Below, piece after piece: positions 11,049 to 21,270 of a DNA stretch of 64,000 bases. How positions within the stretch are numbered: position 1 is the first letter of the stretch; the number at the start of each line of letters is the position of its first letter. The notes beneath the pieces were generated by a model. That model made no database searches. It was not told where the DNA came from and worked only from the letters and a program-made list of their open reading frames with translations. Position numbers and translations under genes: made by a program. The stretch is from Garcia nutans (lineage: Eukaryota; Streptophyta; Magnoliopsida; Malpighiales; Euphorbiaceae), in NCBI GenBank assembly GCA_947685225.1, contig CANTUV010000004.1, positions 14,167,001 through 14,231,000 on the forward strand, written 5' to 3'.

Positions 11049-11492
11049 AACACCTACTAGAATGACAATGTTCTCTTTGGTTTACGGGATGGAAGTAGTG
11101 TTTCCCATTGAAATAGAAATCAAGTCATTAAGAGTAGTCTTGGAAGCTGAATTGCCTGAAACGGAATGGGTAGCAAGCAGACACACACCGTTAGCTTTAC
11201 TAGAAGTGAGAAGGTTAAAAGTGTTGTTTCATCACCCATTGTATTAAAAGAAGATAGCTCGGGCCTACAATAGAAGGGTTAAAATCATAAAACTCAGAGT
11301 CGGGGATTTGGTGTTGAAGCAATGTAAGCCTAATGTATCTGATCCAAGAGGGAAGTTTAGGCCTAGCTGGGAAGGGCCATATGTTGTGAAACAACTCATG
11401 AACAAAGGTGTGCGGTGAAGCTATCAGACATGGATGGGAACGAGTTTAGTGAGCCAGTAAACATTGACAGGTTGAAGAGGTCTTATGTATGA
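11049..11492 (+). pseudogene. Integrase C-terminus of Tat-2 (resumes after Tat-1)
   Basis: This begins with the second copy of the target duplication (11049-11053, AACAC) and continues in phase with the fragment ending at 326. Visible motifs are FSLVYGMEVVFP, LRVVLEAELPETEW, then ARAYNRRV, LRVGDLVLKQ and GKFRPSWEGPYVV, a GPY/F-type C-terminal module. One in-frame stop lies at 11245-11247 and a one-base shift near 11415 puts the last codons in another frame, which ends at TGA 11490-11492. The sequence is therefore a pseudogene. The Tat-2 coding region ends here and the 3' untranslated region follows. Confidence 0.88.
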
Positions 11493-11893
11493 TATAAAAA
11501 AAAAAGAGCTCGCTAGGTTGAAAATGCAAAAAGGGCAGCCTAGGTAAAAGTTAGAGCAGTCCGCTAGTTTCAAAAACCCGAAAGGGCGGGCTAGGCAACA
11601 ATTAGGGCTAAATGAGAGAAAATTGTCAATTAGAAAACCCGAAAGAGCTAGTTGGCAACAGGAGTGATCTTGTGTATGCTGGCTTTATGTTTGGTTCCCC
11701 AATTTAATAAAATAGAATTAATGTTAAAATTGTTCTATGTGCACTGTTATAAGTATTCGACCAGATATGGATGAAATAAATAAACACAATAGCAAAAGGT
11801 GAAGACAAATTTTAAATGGAAAAGAAGCATCTTTTATTGCTTTAATTATTTTTCATCCTAACAATACACTTTCTGAATTGACAAATATAAAAT
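11493..11893 (+). other. Tat-2 sequence between integrase stop and antisense genes
   Basis: No gene. It contains several degenerate copies of a short motif (GCTAG-TT...AACCCGAAAGGG...CTAGGCAA), also found at 12325-12420. This looks like an old tandem duplication inside the Tat-2 3' region. Confidence 0.5.
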
Positions 11894-12268
11894 CTATGGC
11901 AGTCGATAAATGTAACGTGCAGGCCAGCTTTGTCTCAGTCGATCCAAGTAGGCTTCAGTCAAGCGAGGCATGTCTAAATCAGGAGTAAAGTCAGAATCAC
12001 GAGGCTCAGCTCCATGCTGACGACCAAGTCGACGAAGATCATAGCATGTACCTTGATGAAGAGCAGCAAGGGGAACATACAGAAAGTATGTCAGCGTGGT
12101 GATACGAGAAATCTTCCACCAAGGTACCAACCAATGGATATTGACTTCAGAGTGTGAGTGGATCCAGTCAACCCAGTCAGCATATGAAGAAACAGGATGG
12201 AGTAGTTTCCTAGCAGAATGATGATGTGGCAGATATCTGGCAAAATCCATGGATGGAGTATCAAGCAA
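11894..12268 (-). pseudogene. Antisense PMD-associated coding fragment of Tat-2
   Basis: An open minus-strand frame of about 124 codons with no ATG at its beginning; it probably continues upstream or is an exon. Visible features are WVDWIHSHSEVNIHWLVPWW and later RRLGRQHGAEPRD and TPDLDMPRLTEAYLDRLRQ. The Trp-rich part followed by an L-R-x-x-R-Q-x-G-x-x pattern resembles the C-terminal half of proteins with the plant mobile domain. It lies downstream of the main antisense PMD gene (stop at 12544) in the same direction, so it could be a further exon or a second gene. No function is known with certainty. Confidence 0.5.
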
Positions 12269-12543
12269 ACAAAAATGCTCTTGAAGCCAAATTTGTGAAG
12301 AAAGAATTAAATTTTAAAAAAAAAGTCCGCTAAGTTGAAAACCCGCAAGGGCAGCTTAGGCAAAAATTAGGATAGCTCACTAGTTCCAAAAACCCACATG
12401 GGCGAACTAGGCAAAAATTAGAGCAATAAAAAATTTATAACAAAAAAAAGAGAGTGAAAAAAAAAGTTACAGTAAAGATGAAAATTATATTTTTTTTCAT
12501 TATTGTACAATGTTTATATAATTGATACAATATTTACATATCA

Positions 12544-15072
12544 CTAAGAGGGTGTTGGTAGGTCATCAAATAAAGCCCTAAAAAAGTCATCGCCTATTGG
12601 AGGAGGGGGTAAATCACTCGTCCCGAGTCCGCCAGAAGCGAGAGCACCAAAATTTGGAAAATTACTCATCCCGGGATCACCTGAAGCGGCAGCACCAAAA
12701 TCCCTATTAACTTGAAGTTTCGATCCGTCATGGTCCTCATCAGAAGTAGACGAAAGGATCTCATGGTCATCAGTCTGAGGGCCTCTTGATGAAGAAGCGC
12801 CAGAATCCCTCATCCGCTGAAATCGAAAGTCTCAGAAATTTTATTCGGATTGATGATATAAATTTTCAAAATGAGAAGCTTGTTGATGACTTGCAGCCAA
12901 CTCTTCTTGAAGTTTCTTATTTTGATCTTCAAGCATCCGCTGTGAGCCAAAAAGGAAAAAGGTAAGAGCATACATAATCATGCATACATATAGCATAAAT
13001 TACCATGAAATAAAGGAACTTACCAGGTAATTCATATGAATGCCTTGAGGATGAGATGGCATATCTGGCAGGCTAGAATGAGCAAACGAAGGGGCAATAA
13101 AAGAAGGTCCAGCCTCATGATCAAATGAGCCAACAGCCTGCAACAATCATTAAAGAATCAAAAAAAAGAAAGAAGCAGTTGCAAGGGAAAAATGATAAAA
13201 GTTTTACCTGAGAAGTACTAGCCCCGAGATGTGGAACAGACTCTCCTGCATCTCCGTGATGTTCCTCTTCATCTCTACCCTCATTTTCTTCGGGAATCCC
13301 CCACACACCAATAGGAGATACATTAAAGTTCAAGAGGCTCCTTTGAATAAAATGGGCATAAAATGAACCAGGTAGATGAAGAAATGACTCAACACCATAA
13401 CCATACTGAGCCGACCACCATGCATCCTCCGACATTGACATAATATTTAAGTATATTCCGGGCAATGCATTGGAACCCTCCACTGCTCTGGACCAAGAAA
13501 CCATTCATAAACTCTCTCTCTGAGAAACTAGCCACTAGACATTGGGCCGGCGATGACTCAGGGAGAATGTTGGAAAGATAGCATAGCCCTCATGAAGGAG
13601 ACCAGCTTGTCCGCTCTTCTGGGTTCCACCAGGCCAAATTCACCTGCAAAATAACATAAGGTAAGTAAACTTTCATAAAATTTAAAGTATACTAACGTTA
13701 TTTTACCTGGTCTCAGGTTAAGCGGCTCAATACAAAGCAGTGAGTATGCACATGATGAGAGTCGGGAATGTCCACATGATCAGACAACCAAAAATTTAAT
13801 CTCGGATATCCGACTCTCTCTCGGGAAATACCGGGTACCCTCACAAGGTTATGCTCGCATGCCCATACCTACAACAATAATAAAAATCAAATTCATGCAA
13901 GAAAAGAGTGGAATTAATATTGGTGGAAGAAAGAATACCTCGACAACCGCCATCAAGCCAACAAAAGACTTCTTATTTCGGCTAAGTTTATCAAGACCAT
14001 GGTAAAGACAGGCGAGACCAGCTTCACCCCAGCCAAAAGATGGTACCATTCTGAAATAAGAAAGGGCATTCAACACTGACAAGTGGATGGAGGATTCAGT
14101 GCTGCCTAAGATGGTCGACCAAGTAAATATAACAAAAATCCTTGAGCATACTGTTGGGCCGTGTCTCTGTGAATCCGTCCTTCGTAGTTCATCCAATAGC
14201 TACGAATCGGTTCAATTTTTATCTTAAAAGGCCCTTTATATGATGGTTCCATACCAATTAATTCCTGAATTTCTTCAAATGTTAAAACATCATTGGTCAG
14301 AGGAACCAGAACACCATCATATCGAAGGCCGGTTATAGCAGTAAAATCAACCAGACCAATTGTCATCTCTCCAATGGGCAAGTGAAAAGTGTGGGTTGTG
14401 TCTAACCATCGTTCTGCAAGCGCCTGGACTACGCTCCGGTCTATTTGATATTCCTCGGATGGCAATTGTATGATGAACTGCTCAAAGCAGTAATCTCGGA
14501 TAATCTGCCTTACTCAAGAAGGCACTACATTGTACCATTGTCGGGCTTTGTAAATACACCCTCCAGCCCGAACAACGCAATGATCACGCTAACACGGAGC
14601 CAGGTAAGTTAATACAAGGTAAGTATATATTATCCTATATGCTTAGATTAATATATTTTTCCTAAATTTCTAAAAAAGATAATAATATTAGAATACAAAA
14701 TAATAATAAAGGCAAACACAATAATAATAAAAACATAAAAAAATAATCATAAATAATCATAAATTAAAAATTAAAAATAATAAAGAATAATAATAACAGA
14801 AAAATAAAAATAAATAATAATAATATTTAAAATTAAAATTAAATATATAATTAAAAAATATAATAAATAAAAAATATAATAACAGAAAGACGAAAAAAAA
14901 GAAAAAGAAAGGAAAAATAATTACCGCACTCTTTTGGTTTGAACTTCGGTGAAGTGGCATCCTGGCTAGTATATCTATTTCCATCTTCATGATGCTGAAT
15001 AAACACCAATAACTCGGCATTAGAATGAGTCCCTGACCTTGAAGCATGCATTTTTTTAAAAATTATGTGCAA
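12544..15072 (-). pseudogene. Antisense spliced plant-mobile-domain (PMD) gene of Tat-2, decayed
   Basis: The gene is on the strand opposite to gag-pol. Possible starts are ATG at 15070-15072 or 15049-15051. Exons I can read: about 14928-15051 (MHASRSGTHSNAELL, donor GTAATT); 13939 to about 14648 (DHCVVRAGGCIYKARQWYN, then ERWLDTTHTFHLPIGEMTI, the PMD signature, and FGWGEAGLACLYHGLDKLSR); 13707-13868 (VWACEHNLVRVPG); 13208-13643 (NLAWWNPEERTSWSP, LHLPGSFYAHF); 13024-13137; and a last part to 12544 with a coiled-coil-like MLEDQNKKLQEELAASHQQA. Introns have GT-AG ends. Decay: several stops, some explained by C-to-T changes, and one-base shifts near 14115 and in the 13208-13643 exon. PMD proteins occur in plant hosts (MAIN/MAIL1 family) and in transposable elements; the role in Tat elements is unknown. 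Confidence 0.75.
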
Positions 15073-15144
15073 ATTTTGAAAAAATTTGAGAGAATTATAG
15101 AAATTGAGAAATCTTATTGTAAATTGAATGAAAGAATTAGCTCG

Positions 15145-15152
15145 TTTATATA
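15145..15152 (-). promoter_or_regulatory. TATA box for the antisense PMD gene
   Basis: On the minus strand this reads TATATAAA and lies about 75-95 bases upstream of the candidate ATG codons (15072, 15051). That is the correct distance for a plant core promoter with a short leader. It suggests that the antisense gene has its own promoter rather than using the LTR. Confidence 0.55.
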
Positions 15153-15190
15153 GATAAACGGTAAGGGAAAAAACAAATTCAAAAGTAAGT

Positions 15191-15323
15191 TTTACTGTTC
15201 ATGAATAGTAAGTTTACTATTCATGAATAGTAAATTACTATTGATAAATAGTAAATACTATTTACTACTATTTATAAATAGTAAATTTACTATTTATGAA
15301 CAGTAATAATGCATGAACAGTGA
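15191..15323. repeat. Cluster of TTTACTATTCATGAATAGTAA palindromes upstream of the antisense gene
   Basis: At least five imperfect copies of a palindrome built from ACTATT and AATAGT around CATG, GATA or TATA centres, packed into about 130 bases. It is directly upstream of the minus-strand TATA box, so a regulatory role for the antisense promoter is possible. It may equally be a recombination product. Confidence 0.6.
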
Positions 15324-15464
15324 CTACACAATAAATAAATAGTAAATTCAATTACTCACTTTAATCATTGAAATGCTTGCATGTGCATAAATATTTTTAC
15401 ACGCAAGGGGAAAAAAAGAAGATGCATAAAAACTAGCCAAAATTTTTGAAATAAAAAATTATTA

Positions 15465-16190
15465 GCTCGGGTCCAGAACCCAAATTATCCTTAGGTCCAG
15501 AACCTAGAATCTTTTCTAAGTCCAAAACTTAGCTCGGGTCCAGAACCCAAATTTTCTTTAGGTCTAGAACCTAGAATCTCTTTTAAGTCCAGAACTTAGC
15601 TCGGGTCCAGAACCCAAATTTTTCTTAGGTCCAGAACCTATAATATTTTTTAAGTCCAGAACTTAGCTCGGGTCCAGAACCCAAATTTTTCTTAGGTCCA
15701 GAACCTAGAATCGCTTCTAAGTCCAGAACTTAGCTCGGGTCCAGAACCCAAATTTTTCTTATGTCCAGAACCTAGAATCGCTTCTAAGTCCAGAACTTAG
15801 CTCGGGTCTAGAACCCAAATTTTCCTTAGGTCCAGAACCTAGAATCGCTTCTAAGTCCAAAACTTAGCTCGGGTCCAGAATCCAAATTTTTCTTAGGTCC
15901 AGAACCTAAAATCTCTTCTAAGTCCAGAACTTAGCTCGGGTCTAGAACCCAAATTTTTCTTAGGTTCAGAACCTAGAATCTCTTTTAAGTCCAGAACTTA
16001 GCTCAGGCCCAGAACCCAAATTTTTCTTAGGTCCAGAACCTAGAATCTCTTCTAAGTCCAGAACTTAACTCGGGTCCAGAGCCCTAATTATTCTTAGGTC
16101 CAGAACCTAAAATTACACTTAGGTCCAGAACCTAAAATTATCTTTGAGTCTAGAACTCGAACCGGGTCCAGAACCCAAAACCCAAAACCT
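15465..16190 (+). repeat. Tandem hairpin array in Tat-2 3' region
   Basis: About ten higher-order units of about 67 bases followed by degenerate units. Each unit has three inverted repeats with the constant loop CCAGA: GGGT/ACCC, TAGGT/ACCTA and CTAAGT/ACTTAG. GAGT/ACTC appears near the end. The same array type stands before the Tat-1 3' LTR. It lies just upstream of the polypurine tract in the 3' untranslated region. Confidence 0.85.
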
Positions 16191-16255
16191 CAAACATCTC
16201 AAAAATTAAGTCTTATTGCTTTTCACTCTCTTTCACTAAAGTCTCAGATCATTCA

Positions 16256-16269
16256 AGCAGGGGGTAAAC
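16256..16269 (+). other. Polypurine tract of Tat-2
   Basis: AGCAGGGGGTAAAC abuts the 3' LTR and is the same as in Tat-1. Confidence 0.75.
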
Positions 16270-18351
16270 TGTAGACCCTTAATTTTTGACATAGTCCGGT
16301 CTAATATATTTTAATTAGTCTAAAATAATTTTTGTGTTGTCCAATATACTTTAATTAGTCCAAAATAATTTTTGTTATCTTAATTAAATAATTTTTTCTT
16401 TAGTATCTAATTTTTAATTTTTGCCAGTTGCGGCAGCTTTTTCGCCAGCGCATTTTTTCCGCAGCAGTTTTTTTTCGCCAGCGCAATTTTTCCACAACAG
16501 TTTTTTTTAGCAGCAAAATTTTTTCGACGCAAATTTTTTCGAAACCTAATGCAATTAGGTTTCGGTTTCCTTTTCTTAATCAATATTAGATTCTATGAAT
16601 AACTAGAATTAACCATAAAAATCTTCTATAAATAAGACCAAAAACAACACAGAATGGGGGGGACAGAGATCAAAAGATCGGAAATTTGGAAGAAAAATTG
16701 AGACCGAAATTGAGGAGGAAAACCTTGATTCAATTGGACTTTTTTGAGAGAGCAAACAAGCAATTCAACCCATTAAAGGCAGCAAAGCTTGTCTTTGTTC
16801 TTGTTCATCCAAGAAGTGATTTTTGGTTGAACCAACAAATGAAGGTATGAATTTCTTTATTTGTTTCATGAATTCACAGTAGCTTCATCACTATAGATCA
16901 AAAATAATTGTTTCTGTTTCTTCAAAATCAAAAACCCTAGAACCTCAATTCACCTTTTCTAAAGTTTCAAAACCTTAATTCATTTCTTTGTTTTCTAAAA
17001 ATCTTAAAATAGTTGTTTTTGTTTCTTCAAAATCTTAAAACCCTAACTTGCTTTCCAAATTTTCAAAATCCTAAATTGAATCTATTTCTTTACAAAAACC
17101 CTAAAAAAATATATTTTTTGTTTCTATAAACTATAAATCGTTTTGTTTATTTTCATAAAGTTTCATAAAATTACCAATTGATTTTCAAATTCTAAAATCT
17201 AATATATTATCTGAAACCCTAATTCAACTCCAAAACCCAAAACAGTAAACCCTAACTCCCTTAAAACCTTAAACCCTAATTTTTCTAAACCCTACTTTTT
17301 AAAACCTTAAAACCATATAAGTCTAAATGTTATAATTCTACACAGTAAGCTTAAAAACCATAATTCAGTAACTGTAAATCATAGATCTAAATGTTTTAAA
17401 GTGCCAAACCCTAGTTTCATGATTTTACTTCTCAAACACTAATTTGGTTAATCAAAGAACTTTATCAACCTCTTAAATTCTAAAATTTTGCTCCATTTCA
17501 ATTCTTTTAAAATTTACAGTAGCTTGAACCCATAAATTCCAAAACCCTAAACACATGAAATAAAGAATCTTAAATAGCCCTAATTTGAATCTTTATTTGC
17601 CTTATTCAATTTTATATTTGATGATGCTTTGATTTATTTTATATGCTTTAATTTATTTAAGTTCAATGTTTGGTTTATTTAATTTATCATGGATGGATGT
17701 TTACTTTCTATTGATATTTAATACCTTTAATGAATGATTTATTTATGATGAATGGTTATTTACTTTTATCGATTTATTTAGATTTTCAAATGTTGTAAGA
17801 GGTATGTTTCCACTTGGTGGGTACCTCATTAGTTAAATATCATGTAATTTAAATTGCTTTTCTATTTTAGAACCAATGTAAAGGACATGTTTCTACCTTT
17901 TGGTGGGTGTCCAATTTAGGCATGGGATGTAAGGACATGTTTCCATCTTCGGATGGGTGTCCATTTATTTGTTTTGCTTGGATATTGTTTTTATTTTCAA
18001 TATATCGATGCTTTATTTTAATTATTGTGTGTAATATGGATGATATTGTAATATTAAAGAATTTTATAAAATTAAGACCTGTAAAGGAGGCCGGTTTCAA
18101 TGAACTGGGCGTTGTGGGGGTGCTGGGCCATTTCTCACCTTTCCCACACATACCCAACTTTCCGAACCCTTTAGGGGGTTGGGGATTCCTTAGGAATTGA
18201 GTCATCCACCCCTTTCTTTTTCCCGGCCTATCCGGGTGGTGACTCCATTTTTTTCGGACTTAGATCCGTTTCTCTAAGGCCCCGAGCATAAATAGTGTCG
18301 AAGTCGCAAGAACCATTCCACCGGGAGTGGGGGTAAAAATCCCCGCTCACA
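16270..18351 (+). repeat. 3' LTR of Tat-2
   Basis: 2082 bp, TGTAGACCC to CTCACA. A near-perfect inverted repeat with arms CGAAACCTAAT around GCA precedes the TATA box (16627-16634). The hairpin block is at 17800-17962. The GC-rich palindrome cluster is much reduced compared with Tat-1. The conserved motifs GTCTTTGTTCTTGTTCATCC (near 16790) and the last 300 bases are shared with Tat-1 and Tat-4. Confidence 0.88.
17800..17962 (+). other. Triple tandem hairpin block in Tat-2 3' LTR
   Basis: Stem-loops lie at 17800-17826, 17883-17912 and 17933-17962. The middle one has GGACA/TGTCC where Tat-1 has GGGCA/TGTCC. The last has inner stem CCATC/GATGG with loop TTCG instead of CCATCC/GGATGG with loop TT. 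Confidence 0.65.
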
Positions 18352-18599
18352 CTAAGGTTAAACCCAAAGAAGTATGTATTTGGGGTTACCTCAAGCAAGT
18401 TGTAGGGACATGTGATTGGTCTGAATGGCATTGAGATTGACCTTGAAAAGGTTAAAGCGATTAGGGATATGCCAACCCCTAAGACGGAGAGAGAAGTTCG
18501 GGAGTTTATTGGCAAATTGCAGTACATTAGCAGGTTTATAGCAAAGCTCACCACAATCTGTGAACTTATCATCAAATTGCTTAAAAAGAATCAGCCAGT
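18352..18599 (+). pseudogene. Reverse-transcriptase fragment of a third Tat element (Tat-3)
   Basis: In frame from 18352: LRLNPKKYVFGVTSSKL, then GLNGIEIDLEKVKAIRDMP and EVREFIGKLQYISRFIAKL. This is the C-terminal part of a Tat reverse transcriptase and the connection toward RNase H. One in-frame stop is present (near 18403). The piece is bounded exactly by the end of the Tat-2 3' LTR and the start of the Tat-4 5' LTR, so it is target DNA left between two insertions. Confidence 0.85.
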
Positions 18600-20567
18600 T
18601 GTAGACCCTTAATTTTTGATCTAGTTCAGTCCAAAGATTTTAAAACAGTCTGAAATAATTTTTTGTGGTATAAATTATTTATTTTAATATTTATTATTTA
18701 TTTTACTTAATATTTATTATTTAGTTTATTTATCATTTATTTATAAATATTTATTATTTATCATTTATTATTTATTTTAATATTTATTTTACTTTTCATT
18801 TATTATTTATTTATATATATAAATAAAAAAAATAAAAAAATCGGCGACAGCAGAATCAGCGATAAAAAGTCACTGGCGACGAATTGGCTTGGGCCAATTC
18901 GCCTCAGGTTTTGCCTACGGTGAATTGGCCATGTGCCAATTTGTTGCAGGCAAAACTTGCGATGAAACTGCCCCCTGCGTGCAGTTTTGTTCGCGTCCAG
19001 CCCGTAGCTCGCTTCCAGCTCGCCCAACGCCAATTTTTCCCTGGCCCACGTGCAGTTCTCGCCATAATCTTATTTTACTTGGATTTTAATTTTATTTCCA
19101 AAATAATTTTTATTTTTCTTAACATACTAAGTTTTTTATTTTAATTACCTATAAATATCACATTAAAACACACAGAAAAGGGAATTCGGCCAGAAGAGGG
19201 GATTGGACTTTTGGGATCAGAATTTTATTCAAGAACTAATTGAATTCTTTTTGGCAATTTATTCATAACCTCGGACTTGAAGGATCAAGAGGCAGCAAAC
19301 AACAAAATAATCCATAAAAGGCAGCACACATTGTCTTTGTTATTGTTCAACCAGAATTAAAATTGTGGTGGAACCAACAACGGAGGTTTGAGTTTCTTTT
19401 AACTTTTTATACTTCCAGTAGCCTCATTATTCAATTTGATCAATTGTTTAAGCATACAATGTATGGATTTTTATTTAAAACATGTTGATCAATTGTTCTA
19501 TTTATCATCTAGTTTCTATCTAAAACCCTAAAAATTATTTTCCAAAACCCTAATATCTTAGTACCCATTAAACTAATTTTTGAAGCCTAATTGCACTTTT
19601 CTAAAACCACAAAACAATAATCTGTTTTCTCAAAATCATAATCAATTCTATTTTTCTAAAATTCACAGCAGCCTATTCTTTCCAAACACCTAACTCTTAA
19701 TCCTATTTTCATGATCTTTAATTTTATTTACTTAAACCCTAAACCGTAATATTATTTTCCAAAATCCTAAATTTGAAACATCCATTCTCTAGATTCAAAC
19801 CCTAGTTTATTTCAAACCTAATCTTTAATTCAAACATCCAGTAGCCATATTATTTATTTTACATTAAATACTTCTTAGTTGACTAATCCAGTAAATACAA
19901 AATCCTAATTGTTAAACATAAAACCTATAAAACCCTAATTTTATTCAAGAAACTCTAAATGATGCATAAACCCTAAATTCATGTACTTACTGCCTTATTA
20001 GATGAATGTTTATTATACATTTTTATTGATGTTTCATGTCTTGGATAAATATTTTACTTATGATGAATGGTTAGTTACATTTATTGATTTGGTTTGGTTT
20101 TAAAATATTGTACGAGGTATGTTTCCATATTTTGGGTACCTCATATTATGAGCATCATATAATTTAATTTATTTTATAGTTTTTGGATCAATGTAAAGGA
20201 CATGTTTCCACCTTTCGGTGGGTGCCCTATTTAGTTTTAGATATTAGACAGTGTAAGGACATGTTTCCATCCTTGGATGGGTGTCCATTTATTTATTTTA
20301 TTTGAACATTGCTTTGATTTTAATATAATGATGCTTTATTTTAATTGTTGCATGTAGTATGGATAATATCATTATATTTAAGAATTTTATAATATTAAGA
20401 CCTGAAAAGGAAATTGTTTCTAATGAACCGGGCGTTGTGGGGGTGCTGGGTCATTTCTCAACTTTCCCACATGTACCCAACTTTTTGAACCCAATTAGGG
20501 GGCTGGGGATTTCTTAGGAATTAAGTCATCCACCTCTTTCTTTTTCTCGGCCCGTCCGGGTGGCGAC
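18600..20567 (+). repeat. 5' LTR of Tat-4, first part
   Basis: It contains an AT-rich start, a GC-rich block with inverted motifs (18843-19040, for example GAATTGGC/GCCAATTC), a TATA box (19150-19157), AAACCCTAA-like motifs and the hairpin block 20115-20286. The GC-rich block is unrelated in sequence to that of Tat-1 but has the same place and style. It ends at the target copy GCGAC (20563-20567). Confidence 0.85.
20115..20286 (+). other. Triple tandem hairpin block in Tat-4 LTR
   Basis: Stem-loops lie at 20115-20141, 20198-20227 and 20257-20286. The third is identical in pairing to Tat-1. The first keeps AGGTA/TACCT but has a shorter inner stem, and the second has one outer mismatch. Confidence 0.65.
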
Positions 20568-20993
20568 TGTAACACCCCTAGATCCCATATACGCACATTA
20601 CATATCACCAAAATGTAATATACGTATATAGAACATAGGAATGCTACTATTTCTTTAAACCATTTAACTCTTTTATCAACCCTAAACCATTTTATTCTTT
20701 TTGCACAATATATGATAGGTAGTATAATATTTAATTTGTAATAGAAATTGAAATGGATATAACATTTATTTAGAACGCAGCAGAAATTTATAAAACATTT
20801 ACATATATAGAAATATCCAAATACAAGTTTACTATTACATATATATACATATACATTAAAATCATTCCTTTACAAAACATAAAGAAATTATACATGGTTG
20901 GCAGCACTGCTCTGATCTTTAAGCTCTAATGCAAAACCTCAGTGTCTAGACTCACTCTGTCTAGCGGAACTCTCGGGTTCTTCTCTAACACCT

Positions 20994-21030
20994 GCGCGAT
21001 AAACACAATCGCGCTAAGCCAACGGCTTAG
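20994..21030 (-). other. Conserved double hairpin in Tekay-5 3' LTR
   Basis: Two adjacent perfect stems: GCGCGAT/ATCGCGC (20994-21014) and CTAAGCC/GGCTTAG around AAC (21014-21030). The copy in the other LTR is at 28440-28476. Equivalent pairs occur in Tekay-6 (31821-31858, 39338-39375) and in the decayed LTRs at 44515, 56383 and 62678, with matched changes in the stems. Confidence 0.8.
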
Positions 21031-21270
21031 TAAAGCAACTACAATATCAATATGCTATGATGCAATACTCATGTCACACAATCAAGTTCTATGCACAAAG
21101 CAAGTATATAATTCACTTCAATTCATACCATAGTCATCATAGTATCTCAAACCACAATCATGTTTCATAACATCATATCTTATCTTTACTCATAAGTTTC
21201 ATCAAACAATAACCACATATACACAAACACAAGCATTGGGCCCAAAACACATCTAATACGTTATTCAAGG

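Larger units (their letters stand above)
1..18351 (+). mobile_element. Tat-2: Tat/Ogre-lineage Ty3/gypsy LTR retrotransposon, left part outside window, split by Tat-1
   Basis: The visible parts are an integrase fragment (2-326), the rest of the integrase (11049-11492), an antisense PMD gene (11894-15072), a tandem hairpin array (15465-16190), a polypurine tract and a 3' LTR (16270-18351). The segment 327-11048 is a younger nested element. The integrase sequence type, the polypurine tract AGCAGGGGGTAAAC and an LTR starting TGTAGACCC and ending CTCACA match the Tat/Ogre group. The element ends inside another Tat copy, because reverse-transcriptase coding sequence starts directly after its 3' LTR. 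Nonsense and frameshift changes in the integrase and the PMD gene show that it is decayed. Confidence 0.88.

Noticed and set aside
15465..16190. Regularly spaced palindromic repeats that superficially resemble a CRISPR array
   Set aside because: The spacers are themselves repeated, the host is a plant, no cas genes exist, and the array stands before a retrotransposon polypurine tract.
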